Positions 18,314 through 26,700 of a stretch of 64,000 nucleotides of DNA are shown piece after piece. The position numbers were made by a program, and so were the translations under genes. The notes below the pieces were generated by a model, which was not told the DNA's origin, made no database searches, and saw nothing but the letters and a program-made list of their open reading frames with translations. Position 1 is the first letter of the stretch. Every line of letters begins with the position of its first letter. Source of the DNA: Pseudorhodoferax soli (GTDB taxonomy: Bacteria > Pseudomonadota > Gammaproteobacteria > Burkholderiales > Burkholderiaceae_C); assembly GCF_003337555.1 (NCBI RefSeq), contig NZ_QPJK01000004.1, positions 347,320 to 411,319 of the forward strand. The letters run 5' to 3'.

Positions 18314-19166
18314 CGGGGGAACCCCAGTCGGCCATGCGCTCGCCCAGGCGGACCGCGCGGGCCGGCGCCCAGTCAGCGTTGAAGGCCAGCGGCCCCTGTG
18401 GGAACAGCATGACCACGGTGGATCCGAGCAGGAAGCGCCCCATCTCCTCGCCCTGGCGCAGCGTGACGGACTCTCTGCCCTCGTAGCGCCATTCGCGCAA
18501 CTCGCCCAGGCGCGGTGGGTTCACCACCCCGTGCCACACCGTCGCCATGCTGCCGACGATGGTGGCACCCACCAGCGTCAGCACGAACGGGCCATGGGCC
18601 GTCTCGAACACGCAGACGACGCGCTCGTTGCGCGCGAACAGGCCCGGCACGCCGCGCGCCGTCGTCGGATTGACGGAGAACAGCTCGCCCGGCACGTAGA
18701 CCATGCGTGTGAGCCGCCCGTCGCAGGGCATGTGGATGCGGTGGTAGTCGCGCGGGCTCAGGTACAGCGTGGCGAAACTGCCATGGCGGAAATACTCGGC
18801 CAGCGCCGCATCACCCCCGACCAGCGCACGCGTGGAATAGGCATGCCCCTTGGCCTGGAAGATCTGGTCGTCCTCGATGCGGCCGAACTGGCTGATGGCG
18901 CCATCGACCGGGCAGACCAGATCGGCCTGCGCCAGCGGCCGCACGCCGTCCTTGAGCGCCCGCGTGAAGAACTCGTTGAAGCTGAGGTAGGACGCGATGT
19001 CTGGATCGGCCGCCTCGGCCATGTCGACGCCGTACTTGTTGACGAACCAGCGGATCAGCGCCGTGGTGCGCGCGCCGCGCCGGGCCGATGCGACCCGCCC
19101 TGCGAACCGCGTCAGACGGTGCTTGGGCAGCAGGTATTGCGGCAGGACGGCAAGGCGATCGGACAA
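18306..19166 (-). CDS. psd: Phosphatidylserine decarboxylase proenzyme
   Basis: Makes phosphatidylethanolamine at the inner membrane. The 286-residue proenzyme includes YLSFNEFFTRALKDGVRPLA, VCPVDGAISQFG, SPRDYHRIHMPCDGRL and the self-cleavage LGST motif at residues 247-250, where Ser249 becomes the pyruvoyl group. There is no in-frame ATG near the family start. The protein begins at TTG 19166-19164 with GAGAG about six bases upstream, giving (M)SDRLAVLPQYLLPKH, which is where the family begins. It overlaps the convergent purU by 8 bp. Confidence 0.93.
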   Translation of the reverse strand: MSDRLAVLPQYLLPKHRLTRFAGRVASARRGARTTALIRWFVNKYGVDMAEAADPDIASYLSFNEFFTRALKDGVRPLAQADLVCPVDGAISQFGRIEDDQIFQAKGHAYSTRALVGGDAALAEYFRHGSFATLYLSPRDYHRIHMPCDGRLTRMVYVPGELFSVNPTTARGVPGLFARNERVVCVFETAHGPFVLTLVGATIVGSMATVWHGVVNPPRLGELREWRYEGRESVTLRQGEEMGRFLLGSTVVMLFPQGPLAFNADWAPARAVRLGERMADWGSPAT

Positions 19167-19253
19167 GTGGGCACTCTCTTTGGCGTGGGTCTTCGAGTGT
19201 AGCTGGGGCACCTGGGCACCACGTAGGCCGGCGGCTGCAACGACAATCGGACG

Positions 19254-20147
19254 ATGGCTGCCACCGCCCGCATTCCGCCGATCCAGTGCCTGCTGACCTT
19301 CGAGGCGTTGGCGCGCCTGCGCAGCGTGACACTGGCGGCCGACGAGTTGTGCGTCACGCCCAGCGCCGTCAGCCACCGCGTGCGCCAGCTGGAGCAAAGC
19401 ATCGGTACCAAGCTGTTCGGCCGCGCCGACTTCTCGCTGACCACAGAGGGCAGCGAGTACCTCGCCCATGTGCGCGAGGGCCTGGCCATGCTGGGCCGCT
19501 TCCCGGGCGCCCAGCCGGCGCCGGGCAAGCGCAAGCTGCGCCTGGCCGTGACGCCGACCTTCGCGCGCGCCATCCTGATCCCGCGGCTGCGCCAGTTCAC
19601 CGAGGCCTACCCCGAGATCGACCTGCTGTTGCAGGTCAGCATCCCGCTGCTGGACGTGGTGGCCGAGGATGCCGACCTGATGGTGCGCTTCGGCGCCGGC
19701 CGCTATGCCGATGTCGAGCACTTGCTGCTCGCGCGCGACGAGGTCACGCCGCTGGCCGCACCGAGCTACCTGCGCGAAGCCGGCGGCCCCTTCACCCAGG
19801 CTGAAGACCTGGAAGGCCAGCGCCTGCTGCGTTCGGCATTGGACCCTTGGCGCACCTGGTTCGCGGCCCGCAAGCTGGACTGGCCCGAGCCCGGCGAAGG
19901 TTCGCAGTTCAACGACGTGGGCCTCATGTGCGATGCCGCCGCCGCGGGCATGGGCATCGCTCTGGTGCGGCTGAAGCTGGCCGCGCCCTGGCTCGACAGC
20001 GGCGCGCTGGTGCGCCTGGGCACCACGCCCGCCTTCACCGACAGCGTGCCCAGCCCGCACGCGCACTACCTGTGCTGGCGCACCGGCACGATGGACCGCT
20101 GGGAGTGCGCGGCCTTCTCCGACTGGCTGCGCCAGGCGCTGGCCTGA
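19254..20147 (+). CDS. LysR-family regulator, GcvA-like
   Basis: 297 residues. The N-terminal DNA-binding helix-turn-helix is LLTFEALARLRSVTLAADEL then CVTPSAVSHRVRQLEQSIG, followed by LFGRADFSLTTEG, the GcvA/AmpR-like subgroup pattern. The effector domain ends LCWRTGTMDRWECAAFSDWL. It precedes glcD by 83 bp on the same strand and is divergent from psd with 87 bp between. It could control glcD, but LysR genes more often regulate divergent neighbours, so the target is open. Confidence 0.87.
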   Translation: MAATARIPPIQCLLTFEALARLRSVTLAADELCVTPSAVSHRVRQLEQSIGTKLFGRADFSLTTEGSEYLAHVREGLAMLGRFPGAQPAPGKRKLRLAVTPTFARAILIPRLRQFTEAYPEIDLLLQVSIPLLDVVAEDADLMVRFGAGRYADVEHLLLARDEVTPLAAPSYLREAGGPFTQAEDLEGQRLLRSALDPWRTWFAARKLDWPEPGEGSQFNDVGLMCDAAAAGMGIALVRLKLAAPWLDSGALVRLGTTPAFTDSVPSPHAHYLCWRTGTMDRWECAAFSDWLRQALA

Positions 20148-20230
20148 AGCCGCTTCACGCGGCGCTTGAACATTCCTCAGCCTGGCCGCGAGCGGCTGGC
20201 TTAAAGTCTGCCGGCCCCACGAAAGACACC

Positions 20231-21700
20231 ATGGCCGCCACTGCCCCGCCCCCTGCCGATACCCTGGCCGCACTGCGCCGCGTGCTGCCCGCGCACGCGC
20301 TGCTGTCGCAGCCCGAAGACACCACGCCCTACGAATGCGACGGCCTCACGGCCTACCGCCAGCGCCCCATGGCCGTGGCGCTGCCCGAAACGTATGAACA
20401 AGTGCAGGCCGTGCTCAAGACCTGCCACGCGCTGGGCGTGCCCGTGGTCGCGCGCGGCGCCGGCACCGGCCTGTCCGGCGGCGCCATGCCGCACGCCCAG
20501 GGTGTGACGCTCTCCATGGCCAAGTTCAACCGCATCCTCAAGATGGACGCGGTGAGCCGCACGGCCGTCGTGCAATGCGGCGTGCGCAACCTGGCCATCA
20601 GCGAAGCGGCGGCGCCGCACGGCCTGTACTACGCGCCCGACCCCTCCAGCCAGATCGCTTGCACCATCGGCGGCAACGTGGCCGAGAACTCGGGCGGCGT
20701 GCATTGCCTGAAGTACGGTCTCACGGTGCACAACGTGCTGCAGATCAGCGGCTTCACCGCCGAGGGCGAGCCCGTCACCTTCGGCAGCGCAGCGCTGGAC
20801 ACGCCTGGCCTGGACCTGCTGGCGCTGGCCATCGGCTCCGAAGGCATGCTGGCCGTGGCCACCGAGGTCACCGTCAAGCTGGTGCCCAAGCCGCAACTGG
20901 CGCGCTGCATCATGGCCAGCTTCGACGACATGCGCAAAGCCGGTGACGCGGTCGCCGCCGTGATCGCGGCCGGCATCATCCCGGCCGGGCTGGAAATGAT
21001 GGACAAGCCCATGACCGCTGCTGTGGAAGACTTCGTGCGCGCCGGCTACGACCTCACGGCCGAGGCCATCCTGCTGTGCGAGAGCGACGGAACGCCCGAG
21101 GAGGTCGAGGAAGAGATCGGCCGCATGAGCGCGGTGCTGCGCGAATGCGGCGCAACCGCCATCACGGTGAGCCAGAACGAGGCCGAGCGCCTGCGCTTTT
21201 GGAGCGGCCGCAAGAACGCCTTCCCCGCTTCGGGCCGCATCAGCCCCGACTACATGTGCATGGACTCGACCATCCCGCGCAAGCGGCTGGCCGACATCCT
21301 GCTGGCGATCGCCGAGATGGAGAAGAAGTACGGCCTGCGCTGCGCCAACGTGTTCCACGCGGGCGACGGCAACCTGCACCCGTTGATCCTGTTCGATGCC
21401 AACGACCCGGACCAGCTGCACCGCTGCGAGCTGTTCGGCGCCGACATCCTGGAGACCAGCGTGGCCATGGGCGGCACCGTGACCGGCGAGCACGGCGTGG
21501 GCGTGGAGAAGCTCAACAGCATGTGCGTGCAGTTCTCCGCCGAGGAGAACGCGCAGATGTTCGGCATCAAGCACGCCTTCGACCCCAAGGGCCTGCTGAA
21601 CCCCGGCAAGGTGATCCCCACGCTGAACCGCTGCGCCGAGTACGGAAAGATGCTGGTGCGCGGCGGCAAGATCGCGCATCCGGATCTGCCGCGCTTCTGA
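20231..21700 (+). CDS. glcD: FAD-linked (S)-2-hydroxy-acid oxidase, GlcD type
   Basis: 489-residue flavoprotein of the glycolate-oxidase subunit D/D-lactate dehydrogenase family. FAD-binding motifs are PVVARGAGTGLSGGAMP and CTIGGNVAENSGGVHCLKYG; the C-terminal cap has FHAGDGNLHPLILFD and GTVTGEHGVGVEK. It probably oxidises glycolate or a related 2-hydroxy acid and passes electrons to the respiratory chain. In the canonical locus glcE and glcF follow, but here the next gene is a DUF4143 ATPase and then lrgAB. The partner subunits must be elsewhere or the enzyme acts alone. Confidence 0.88.
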   Translation: MAATAPPPADTLAALRRVLPAHALLSQPEDTTPYECDGLTAYRQRPMAVALPETYEQVQAVLKTCHALGVPVVARGAGTGLSGGAMPHAQGVTLSMAKFNRILKMDAVSRTAVVQCGVRNLAISEAAAPHGLYYAPDPSSQIACTIGGNVAENSGGVHCLKYGLTVHNVLQISGFTAEGEPVTFGSAALDTPGLDLLALAIGSEGMLAVATEVTVKLVPKPQLARCIMASFDDMRKAGDAVAAVIAAGIIPAGLEMMDKPMTAAVEDFVRAGYDLTAEAILLCESDGTPEEVEEEIGRMSAVLRECGATAITVSQNEAERLRFWSGRKNAFPASGRISPDYMCMDSTIPRKRLADILLAIAEMEKKYGLRCANVFHAGDGNLHPLILFDANDPDQLHRCELFGADILETSVAMGGTVTGEHGVGVEKLNSMCVQFSAEENAQMFGIKHAFDPKGLLNPGKVIPTLNRCAEYGKMLVRGGKIAHPDLPRF

Positions 21701-21704
21701 TCTG

Positions 21705-21770
21705 CTCAATGCGTTGAGTTAAATTACTCAGTCCATTGAGTAAATCATCTCAATGCATTGAGTAATTTCA
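21705..21770. promoter_or_regulatory. Three 22-bp tandem repeats, each with a palindrome, before the DUF4143 ATPase gene
   Basis: Three palindromes stand at exactly 22-bp centre-to-centre spacing: CTCAATGCGTTGAG (21705-21718), TTACTCAGTCCATTGAGTAA (21724-21743, 7-bp arms) and the perfect CTCAATGCATTGAG (21749-21762). The repeats run as direct 22-bp units almost up to the ATG at 21772, leaving no room for a ribosome site. Two helical turns of spacing puts all three on one DNA face. The block is AT-rich in a GC-rich genome. It looks like a cooperative operator; the binding protein is unknown. Confidence 0.75.
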
Positions 21771-21771
21771 G

Positions 21772-22974
21772 ATGCCCCTTCAAATCCAGCGCGCAGCACT
21801 GCCCGCTTTTGTCGAACGCCTGCGCGAGCCGCGCCGTCTGCTGCAGGTACTGGCCGGCCCACGCCAGGTGGGCAAGACCACGCTGGTGCGCCAGGCACTG
21901 GCCGCACTGGCAGACGAGCGCATCGCGCAGCACAGCGTCAGCGCCGACAGCCCGGGCCTGCAAGGCGCCAGCTGGCTGGCCACGCAATGGGAAACCGCGC
22001 GCGGCTTGGCTGCACAGGCCGGTGCCTGCGTGCTGGTGCTCGACGAAGTGCAGAAGCTCCCCGGGTGGACCGAGGAGGTCAAGCGTCTGTGGGACGAAGA
22101 CACGGCCGCCGGCCGCGACGTGCGCGCCGTGGTGCTCGGCTCGGCCCCGCTGCTCATCGCGCGCGGCCTCACCGAGAGCATGGCCGGCCGCTTCGAGATC
22201 ACCCGCCTGGGCCACTGGCGCTACACAGAGATGCGCGAGGCCTTCGATTTCACGCTGGAGCAATACATCTTCTTCGGCGGCTACCCGGGTGCGGCGCCAC
22301 TGGTGCACGACGAGACCCGCTGGGCCGCCTACATCCGCGACGCGCTGATCGAGACCACCATCAGCAAGGACGTGCTGCTCATGGCCCCGGTGCAAAAGCC
22401 CGCGCTGCTGCGCCGGCTGTTCGACCTGGCCTGCCGCTACAGTGGCCAGATGCTCAGCTACCAGAAGATGATGGGCCAGCTGGCCGATGCCGGCAACACC
22501 ACCACGCTGGCGCACTACCTGCAGCTGCTGGAAGGCGCCGGCATGGTCTGCGGACTGCAGAAATACTCCGGCCAGGCGCTGCGCCAGCGCGCCTCCAGCC
22601 CGAAGCTGCAGGTCTACAACACGGCGCTGATGGGCGCGCTGGCCGTGGCCGAAGGCTGGGGTTTCGCGCAGCTGCGCGCCACGCCCGAGCAGTGGGGCCG
22701 CCTGGTGGAAAGCGCCGTCGGCGCCGAACTGCTGGCGCGCCGGCTCACGCACAGCAGCACGCAGCCTGCGCTGTACTACTGGCACGAGGCCGGCCGTGAG
22801 GTCGACTACGTGCTGCCCGATGGGCGGGAACTGTTCGCGCTGGAGGTCAAGAGCGGCCGGCAACGCGGCAACGTGTCCGGGCTCGACGCGTTCCGCACGG
22901 CGTATCCGGCAGCCAGGCCGCTGGTCGTCGGTACTGGCGGCCTCGACCTCCACCACTGGTTCACCACACCATGA
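21772..22974 (+). CDS. AAA-family ATPase with DUF4143 domain
   Basis: 400 residues. Walker A is GPRQVGKT at residues 29-36 and Walker B is VLVLDEVQKL with Asp91-Glu92. After the AAA_14 core come the winged-helix-like region (LLRRLFDLACRYSGQMLSYQ, then KMMGQLADAGNTTTLAHYLQ) and the C-terminal DUF4143 nuclease-like segment with EVDYVLPDGRELFALEVKSG, which has a PD-(D/E)xK-like D...E-x-K pattern. Members are widespread accessory genes of uncertain function. No ribosome site is visible; the three 22-bp repeats end at the start, so translation may be leaderless. Its stop overlaps the lrgA start as ATGA. The AT-rich leader and the position between glcD and lrgA suggest later insertion. Confidence 0.85.
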   Translation: MPLQIQRAALPAFVERLREPRRLLQVLAGPRQVGKTTLVRQALAALADERIAQHSVSADSPGLQGASWLATQWETARGLAAQAGACVLVLDEVQKLPGWTEEVKRLWDEDTAAGRDVRAVVLGSAPLLIARGLTESMAGRFEITRLGHWRYTEMREAFDFTLEQYIFFGGYPGAAPLVHDETRWAAYIRDALIETTISKDVLLMAPVQKPALLRRLFDLACRYSGQMLSYQKMMGQLADAGNTTTLAHYLQLLEGAGMVCGLQKYSGQALRQRASSPKLQVYNTALMGALAVAEGWGFAQLRATPEQWGRLVESAVGAELLARRLTHSSTQPALYYWHEAGREVDYVLPDGRELFALEVKSGRQRGNVSGLDAFRTAYPAARPLVVGTGGLDLHHWFTTP

Positions 22975-23318
22975 TCCCCCTGCGCGGTCTCGCCTGGCTG
23001 CTGGCGCTGCAATCGCTGGGCGAGCTGCTGGCGCGCGGCCTGCACCTGCCGTTTCCCGGCCCCGTCATCGGCATGGTGCTGCTGCTCGTGGCCCTGCGCT
23101 GGGAACCGGTGCGCACGCCGGTCGCGGCCTGCGCCGATTTCCTGCTGTCGCACCTGTCGCTGCTGTTCGTGCCGGTCGGCGTCGGCGTGATCGTGCACCT
23201 GCCGTTGCTGGCGCAGTACGGCGGCCGCATGCTGGTCGTGCTGGTGCTGTCGACCTGGGTGGGCCTGGCCGTCACGGCGCTGGTGCTGTACGTCGGGCGC
23301 CAGCGCCCGCCGAAGTGA
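22971..23318 (+). CDS. lrgA: LrgA/CidA family membrane protein
   Basis: 115 residues with four hydrophobic segments and the family signature LHLPFPGPVIGMVLLLVALRW near the N-terminus, followed by LLSHLSLLFVPVGVGVIVHL. LrgA/CidA proteins partner LrgB/CidB. They were first described as holin-like murein-hydrolase modulators, and more recent work links LrgAB-type proteins to pyruvate and glycolate/glycerate transport. The ATG overlaps the ATPase stop by 4 bp, implying coupled translation; lrgB starts 9 bp after its stop. Confidence 0.88.
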   Translation: MIPLRGLAWLLALQSLGELLARGLHLPFPGPVIGMVLLLVALRWEPVRTPVAACADFLLSHLSLLFVPVGVGVIVHLPLLAQYGGRMLVVLVLSTWVGLAVTALVLYVGRQRPPK

Positions 23319-23327
23319 GGAAACGCC

Positions 23328-24053
23328 ATGGCGCAGTTCGTCGAACTCTGGGTCTACCTCTCCGCCTCGCCGCTGTTCGGGCTGACGGCCACGCTCGTGG
23401 TGTATGTGCTGGCGCAGGCCGCCTATGCCCGCCTCGGCCATGCGCCCTGGGCCAATCCGGTGCTGTGGAGCGTGGTGTGCATCGGCGCCGTGCTGCTGGC
23501 CACGCGCCTGCCCTACCCCACCTATTTCGCGGGGGCGCAGTTCATCCACTTCCTGCTGGGGCCGGCCGTGGTGGCGCTGGGCTGGCCGCTGTGGCAGCGC
23601 CGCGCCGAACTGCGCGCGCGCTGGGGCCGGCTGCTGCTGGCCGCATTGGCTGGGGGTGGGGCGGCCAGCGCCACGGCCGTGGCGCTGGGCCGTGCGCTCG
23701 ACCTGCCGGCCGATGTGGTGCTGTCGATGGCGCCCAAGTCGGTCACCGCGCCGGTGGCCATGGGGGTGGCACAGGCCATCGGCGGCATTCCGGCGCTGGC
23801 GGCGGTGTTCGCGGTGCTGACCGGGCTGGTCGGTGCGTTGAGCGGCAAGTACCTGTTCGACGGGCTGCGCATCGCGCGCGACCCGACCGGCTGGCGTGCG
23901 CGCGGCTTTGCGCTCGGCACCGCGGCCCACGGCATCGGCGCGGCCCGGGCGCTGCAGGTCGATGCCGATGCGGGCGCCTACGCCGGCTTGGCGCTGGGCC
24001 TGCAGGTGGTGCTGGCCTCGCTGCTGATTCCGCTGGCGTTCCGCTGGTTGTGA
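23328..24053 (+). CDS. lrgB: LrgB/CidB family membrane protein
   Basis: 241-residue polytopic membrane protein with the LrgB signature regions: PTYFAGAQFIHFLLGPAVVA, LPADVVLSMAPKSVTAPVAM and AHGIGAARALQ. Each lies in a predicted membrane or re-entrant segment. It is encoded directly after lrgA and is presumed to work with it. The neighbouring glcD suggests a hydroxy-acid transport role as in the plastid glycolate/glycerate transporter PLGG1, which is an LrgA-LrgB fusion. It is convergent with pyrF, 3 bp apart. Confidence 0.9.
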   Translation: MAQFVELWVYLSASPLFGLTATLVVYVLAQAAYARLGHAPWANPVLWSVVCIGAVLLATRLPYPTYFAGAQFIHFLLGPAVVALGWPLWQRRAELRARWGRLLLAALAGGGAASATAVALGRALDLPADVVLSMAPKSVTAPVAMGVAQAIGGIPALAAVFAVLTGLVGALSGKYLFDGLRIARDPTGWRARGFALGTAAHGIGAARALQVDADAGAYAGLALGLQVVLASLLIPLAFRWL

Positions 24054-24056
24054 GCG

Positions 24057-24899
24057 TCAGGCGGCGCGCGCCGCGTGCAGCACGTCGCGCGTGCGCAGCG
24101 CTTCCTGCCGCGCAGCGGCGGCGAAGTCGTCGCCAGACGACGCATAGAGGATCGCGCGCGAAGAGCTGACCACCACCGGCCCCGTGGTGTGCGTGGCGTC
24201 GCCACGCCAGGCGGCACGCACCGTGGCCACGGCATCGCCGCCCTGTGCGCCCACGCCCGGGATCAGCAGCGGCAGCGTGGGCGCCAGCGCACGCACGCGC
24301 TCCAGTTCCGACGGATAGGTCGCGCCGACCACCAGGCCCAGCTGCCCGTTGCGGTTCCACGGGCCCTGTGCCAGTTGCGCGATGTGCTCGTACAGGCGCG
24401 GCTGGCCATCGACGCTGGCCAGGCTCTGGTTCTGCAGGTCGTCGCCGCCGGGGTTGGAGGTGCGGCACAGCAGGAAGGCGCCCTTGCCCTCGCGCCGCAG
24501 GTAGGGCTCGACCGAGTCGAATCCCATGAAGGGCGACAGCGTGACCGCGTCGGCGCCGTAGCGCTCGAAGGCTTCGATGGCGTACTGCTCTGCCGTGGAG
24601 CCGATGTCGCCGCGCTTGGCGTCCAGGATCACGGGCACGTGCGGCGCGGCGCGGCGGATGTGGGCGATCAGGCGTTCGAGCTGGTCCTCGGCGCGGTGCG
24701 CAGCGAAGTAGGCGATCTGTGGCTTGAAGGCGATGGCCAGGTCGGCCGTGGCGTCGACGATGGCGGCGCAGAAATCGTGGATGCGGCTGGCGTCGCCGCG
24801 CAGCGCGGCGGGGAAACGGGCTGGGTCGGGGTCCAGGCCCACGCAGAGCAGCGAGCCATTGCGCTGCTCGGCACCGCGCAGCATGTCGAGGAAAGTCAT
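24057..24899 (-). CDS. pyrF: Orotidine 5'-phosphate decarboxylase
   Basis: Catalyses the last step of UMP synthesis, decarboxylating OMP. The 280-residue length fits the longer (subtype 2) enzymes. [14 protein letters not shown] opens the barrel; the catalytic Asp-Lys-Asp array is in [18 protein letters not shown]; the phosphate-binding loop is [19 protein letters not shown]. It is monocistronic here, convergent with lrgB and divergent from the EamA gene with 41 bp between. Confidence 0.95.
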   Translation of the reverse strand: MTFLDMLRGAEQRNGSLLCVGLDPDPARFPAALRGDASRIHDFCAAIVDATADLAIAFKPQIAYFAAHRAEDQLERLIAHIRRAAPHVPVILDAKRGDIGSTAEQYAIEAFERYGADAVTLSPFMGFDSVEPYLRREGKGAFLLCRTSNPGGDDLQNQSLASVDGQPRLYEHIAQLAQGPWNRNGQLGLVVGATYPSELERVRALAPTLPLLIPGVGAQGGDAVATVRAAWRGDATHTTGPVVVSSSRAILYASSGDDFAAAARQEALRTRDVLHAARAA

Positions 24900-24940
24900 G
24901 CGGCGATTCTACGAACCGGGCCCGCTACCATCGACCGCCT

Positions 24941-25834
24941 ATGCAAGCATTGAGCACGAGACAAGCCGCCATGCTGGTGGCGCTCACCCTCGTCTGGGGG
25001 CTGAACTGGCCGGTCATGAAGATCGGCGTGACGGGCTACCCGGCGATCACCTTCCGCGTCATCTCGCTATGGATCGGCGCGCCGCTGCTGGGGCTGGGCC
25101 TGCTCGCGCTGCGCACGCCGCTGGCGGTTCCGCGCAAGTACTGGGGCGAGCTGTTCTGGCTCGGCGTGACCAACATGTTCGTCTGGCACGCACTGATGGT
25201 GCTGGCGGTGCAGGCGCTGTCCAGCGGGCGCGCGGCCATCCTGGGCTATTCGATGCCGATCTTCTCGGCCGTGTTCGGCGCGCTGTTCTTCGGCGAGCGG
25301 CTGCGCGCCCGCGCCTGGGCTGGTGTGGCTGCGGCCGCGCTGGGGGTGCTGCTGCTGCTCTGGCATGAACTGTCCAACATGGCGGGCCGGCCGCTGGGCG
25401 TGCTGCTGGCCCTGGTGGGCGCAGCGACCTGGGCCATCGGCACGCAGAAGATGCGGCGCCACACCATCCCGGTCTCCACGCCCGCGCTGGTGTTCTGGAT
25501 GACCGCCATGAGCATGGTCATCATGACCGTGCTGGCCTGGCTGTTCGAGCGCGAGCGCTGGACCGCGCCGACACCGCCGGTCTGGGGCGCCATCCTCTAC
25601 AACGGCGTGCTGATCTTCGCGCTGGCGCAGGTGGTCTGGTTCTCGCTGGCACGCGCACTGCCGCCCGTGGCCTCCACGCTGGGGGTGATGCTGATCCCCA
25701 TCCTCGGCGTGTTCAGCGGCGCCTGGTGGCTGGGCGAAGCGCTGCACTGGCAGGACTGGGCCGCGATGGGCCTCATGGTGGTGGCGATCGCCTCGGTGCT
25801 GTGGCCAGCCCGGCGCGCCCTTACAGAGACTTGA
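24941..25834 (+). CDS. EamA/DMT-superfamily permease
   Basis: 297 residues with ten predicted membrane segments in two EamA repeats. The first opens AAMLVALTLVWGLNWPVMKI and includes SSGRAAILGYSMPIFSAVFG; the second ends ASTLGVMLIPILGVFSGAWW with LGEALHWQDWAAMGLMVVAI. Drug/metabolite exporters of this family move amino acids, nucleosides or other metabolites; the substrate is not predictable. Its last 14 bp overlap the convergent uracil-DNA glycosylase gene. Confidence 0.88.
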   Translation: MQALSTRQAAMLVALTLVWGLNWPVMKIGVTGYPAITFRVISLWIGAPLLGLGLLALRTPLAVPRKYWGELFWLGVTNMFVWHALMVLAVQALSSGRAAILGYSMPIFSAVFGALFFGERLRARAWAGVAAAALGVLLLLWHELSNMAGRPLGVLLALVGAATWAIGTQKMRRHTIPVSTPALVFWMTAMSMVIMTVLAWLFERERWTAPTPPVWGAILYNGVLIFALAQVVWFSLARALPPVASTLGVMLIPILGVFSGAWWLGEALHWQDWAAMGLMVVAIASVLWPARRALTET

Positions 25835-26687
25835 TCGTCTCCATGGCCAGGCACAGGTCGGCCCAGGCCTTGGCCTTCTCGGGCAGGCTGCGCAGCAGAT
25901 AGGCCGGGTGGTAGCTCACGACCACGGGCACGCCCTCGTAGCGGTAGACCTTGCCGCGCAGCCGGCCCAACGGCTGGGTCTGCACGTCCGGCACGCTGCC
26001 GGCCAGCAGCGACTGCACGGCGAAGCGGCCCACGGCCAGGATGATCTTGGGCTGCAGCAGCGCGATCTGGCGCTTGAGGAAGGGCTCGCACTGCGCGACC
26101 TCGTCGAGCGCCGGATTGCGGTTGCCGGGCGGGCGGCACTTGAGCACGTTGACGATGAAGGCCGCCTGCGCGCCCTGCACCTCGCCATGGCGGCTCACGC
26201 CGACGGCGCGCAGCATGTTGTCCAGCAGCTTGCCGGCCTGGCCGACGAAGGGCTCGCCGCGCAGGTCTTCCTGCTCGCCGGGCGCCTCGCCGACGATGAG
26301 CCAGTCGACGCGCGGCGGCGCATCGGCCTGGGGCGCGGCGGGGCCGACGCCGAACACGGTGTTCTTGCGCGTGTCACAGAGCTTGCAGGCCACGCAGCCG
26401 GCCACGGACTGCTGCAACGTGGCCCAGTCCATGGCGGCGATGGCGGCGGCGCGGCCGTCGTCGACCTGGGCCGCAGCGGGCCGCGGCGCTGCTGCCGCAG
26501 GGGCGGCCGCAGCCACGGCAGGCGCCGGCCGCGCGACCACGGGCGGCGGCGCGACGGGCGCGGCAAGGGGTGCAGCCTGGGCCGCAAGCGGCGCTGCGGC
26601 CACCGCCTGCGGCGCCTGCGGCCACCAGACGCGCACATGCATCTCTTCCAGCATGGCGCGCTGGCGCGCATCGAGTTCGAGGGCCAT
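25821..26687 (-). CDS. Family 4-type uracil-DNA glycosylase (iron-sulphur)
   Basis: 288 residues. Cysteines 98, 101 and 104 (CVACKLC) plus a later Cys form the 4Fe-4S site; GEAPGEQED (133-141) is the catalytic motif A region and HPAYLLR near residue 258 is the second active-site motif. It removes uracil from DNA. An unusual alanine/proline-rich linker (about residues 24-74) separates a short N-terminal helix from the catalytic core, as in many Burkholderiales homologues. It starts 13 bp after rimI and is the last gene of a tsaB-rimI-udg operon. Confidence 0.88.
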   Translation of the reverse strand: MALELDARQRAMLEEMHVRVWWPQAPQAVAAAPLAAQAAPLAAPVAPPPVVARPAPAVAAAAPAAAAPRPAAAQVDDGRAAAIAAMDWATLQQSVAGCVACKLCDTRKNTVFGVGPAAPQADAPPRVDWLIVGEAPGEQEDLRGEPFVGQAGKLLDNMLRAVGVSRHGEVQGAQAAFIVNVLKCRPPGNRNPALDEVAQCEPFLKRQIALLQPKIILAVGRFAVQSLLAGSVPDVQTQPLGRLRGKVYRYEGVPVVVSYHPAYLLRSLPEKAKAWADLCLAMETIKSL

Positions 26688-26700
26688 CAGCAGCGCGCGC

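Noticed and set aside
21705-21770. Plasmid-style iteron origin
   Set aside because: The 22-bp repeats resemble iterons in spacing, but there is no Rep gene or AT-rich melting region and the repeats lie against a gene start, so an operator is the simpler reading.
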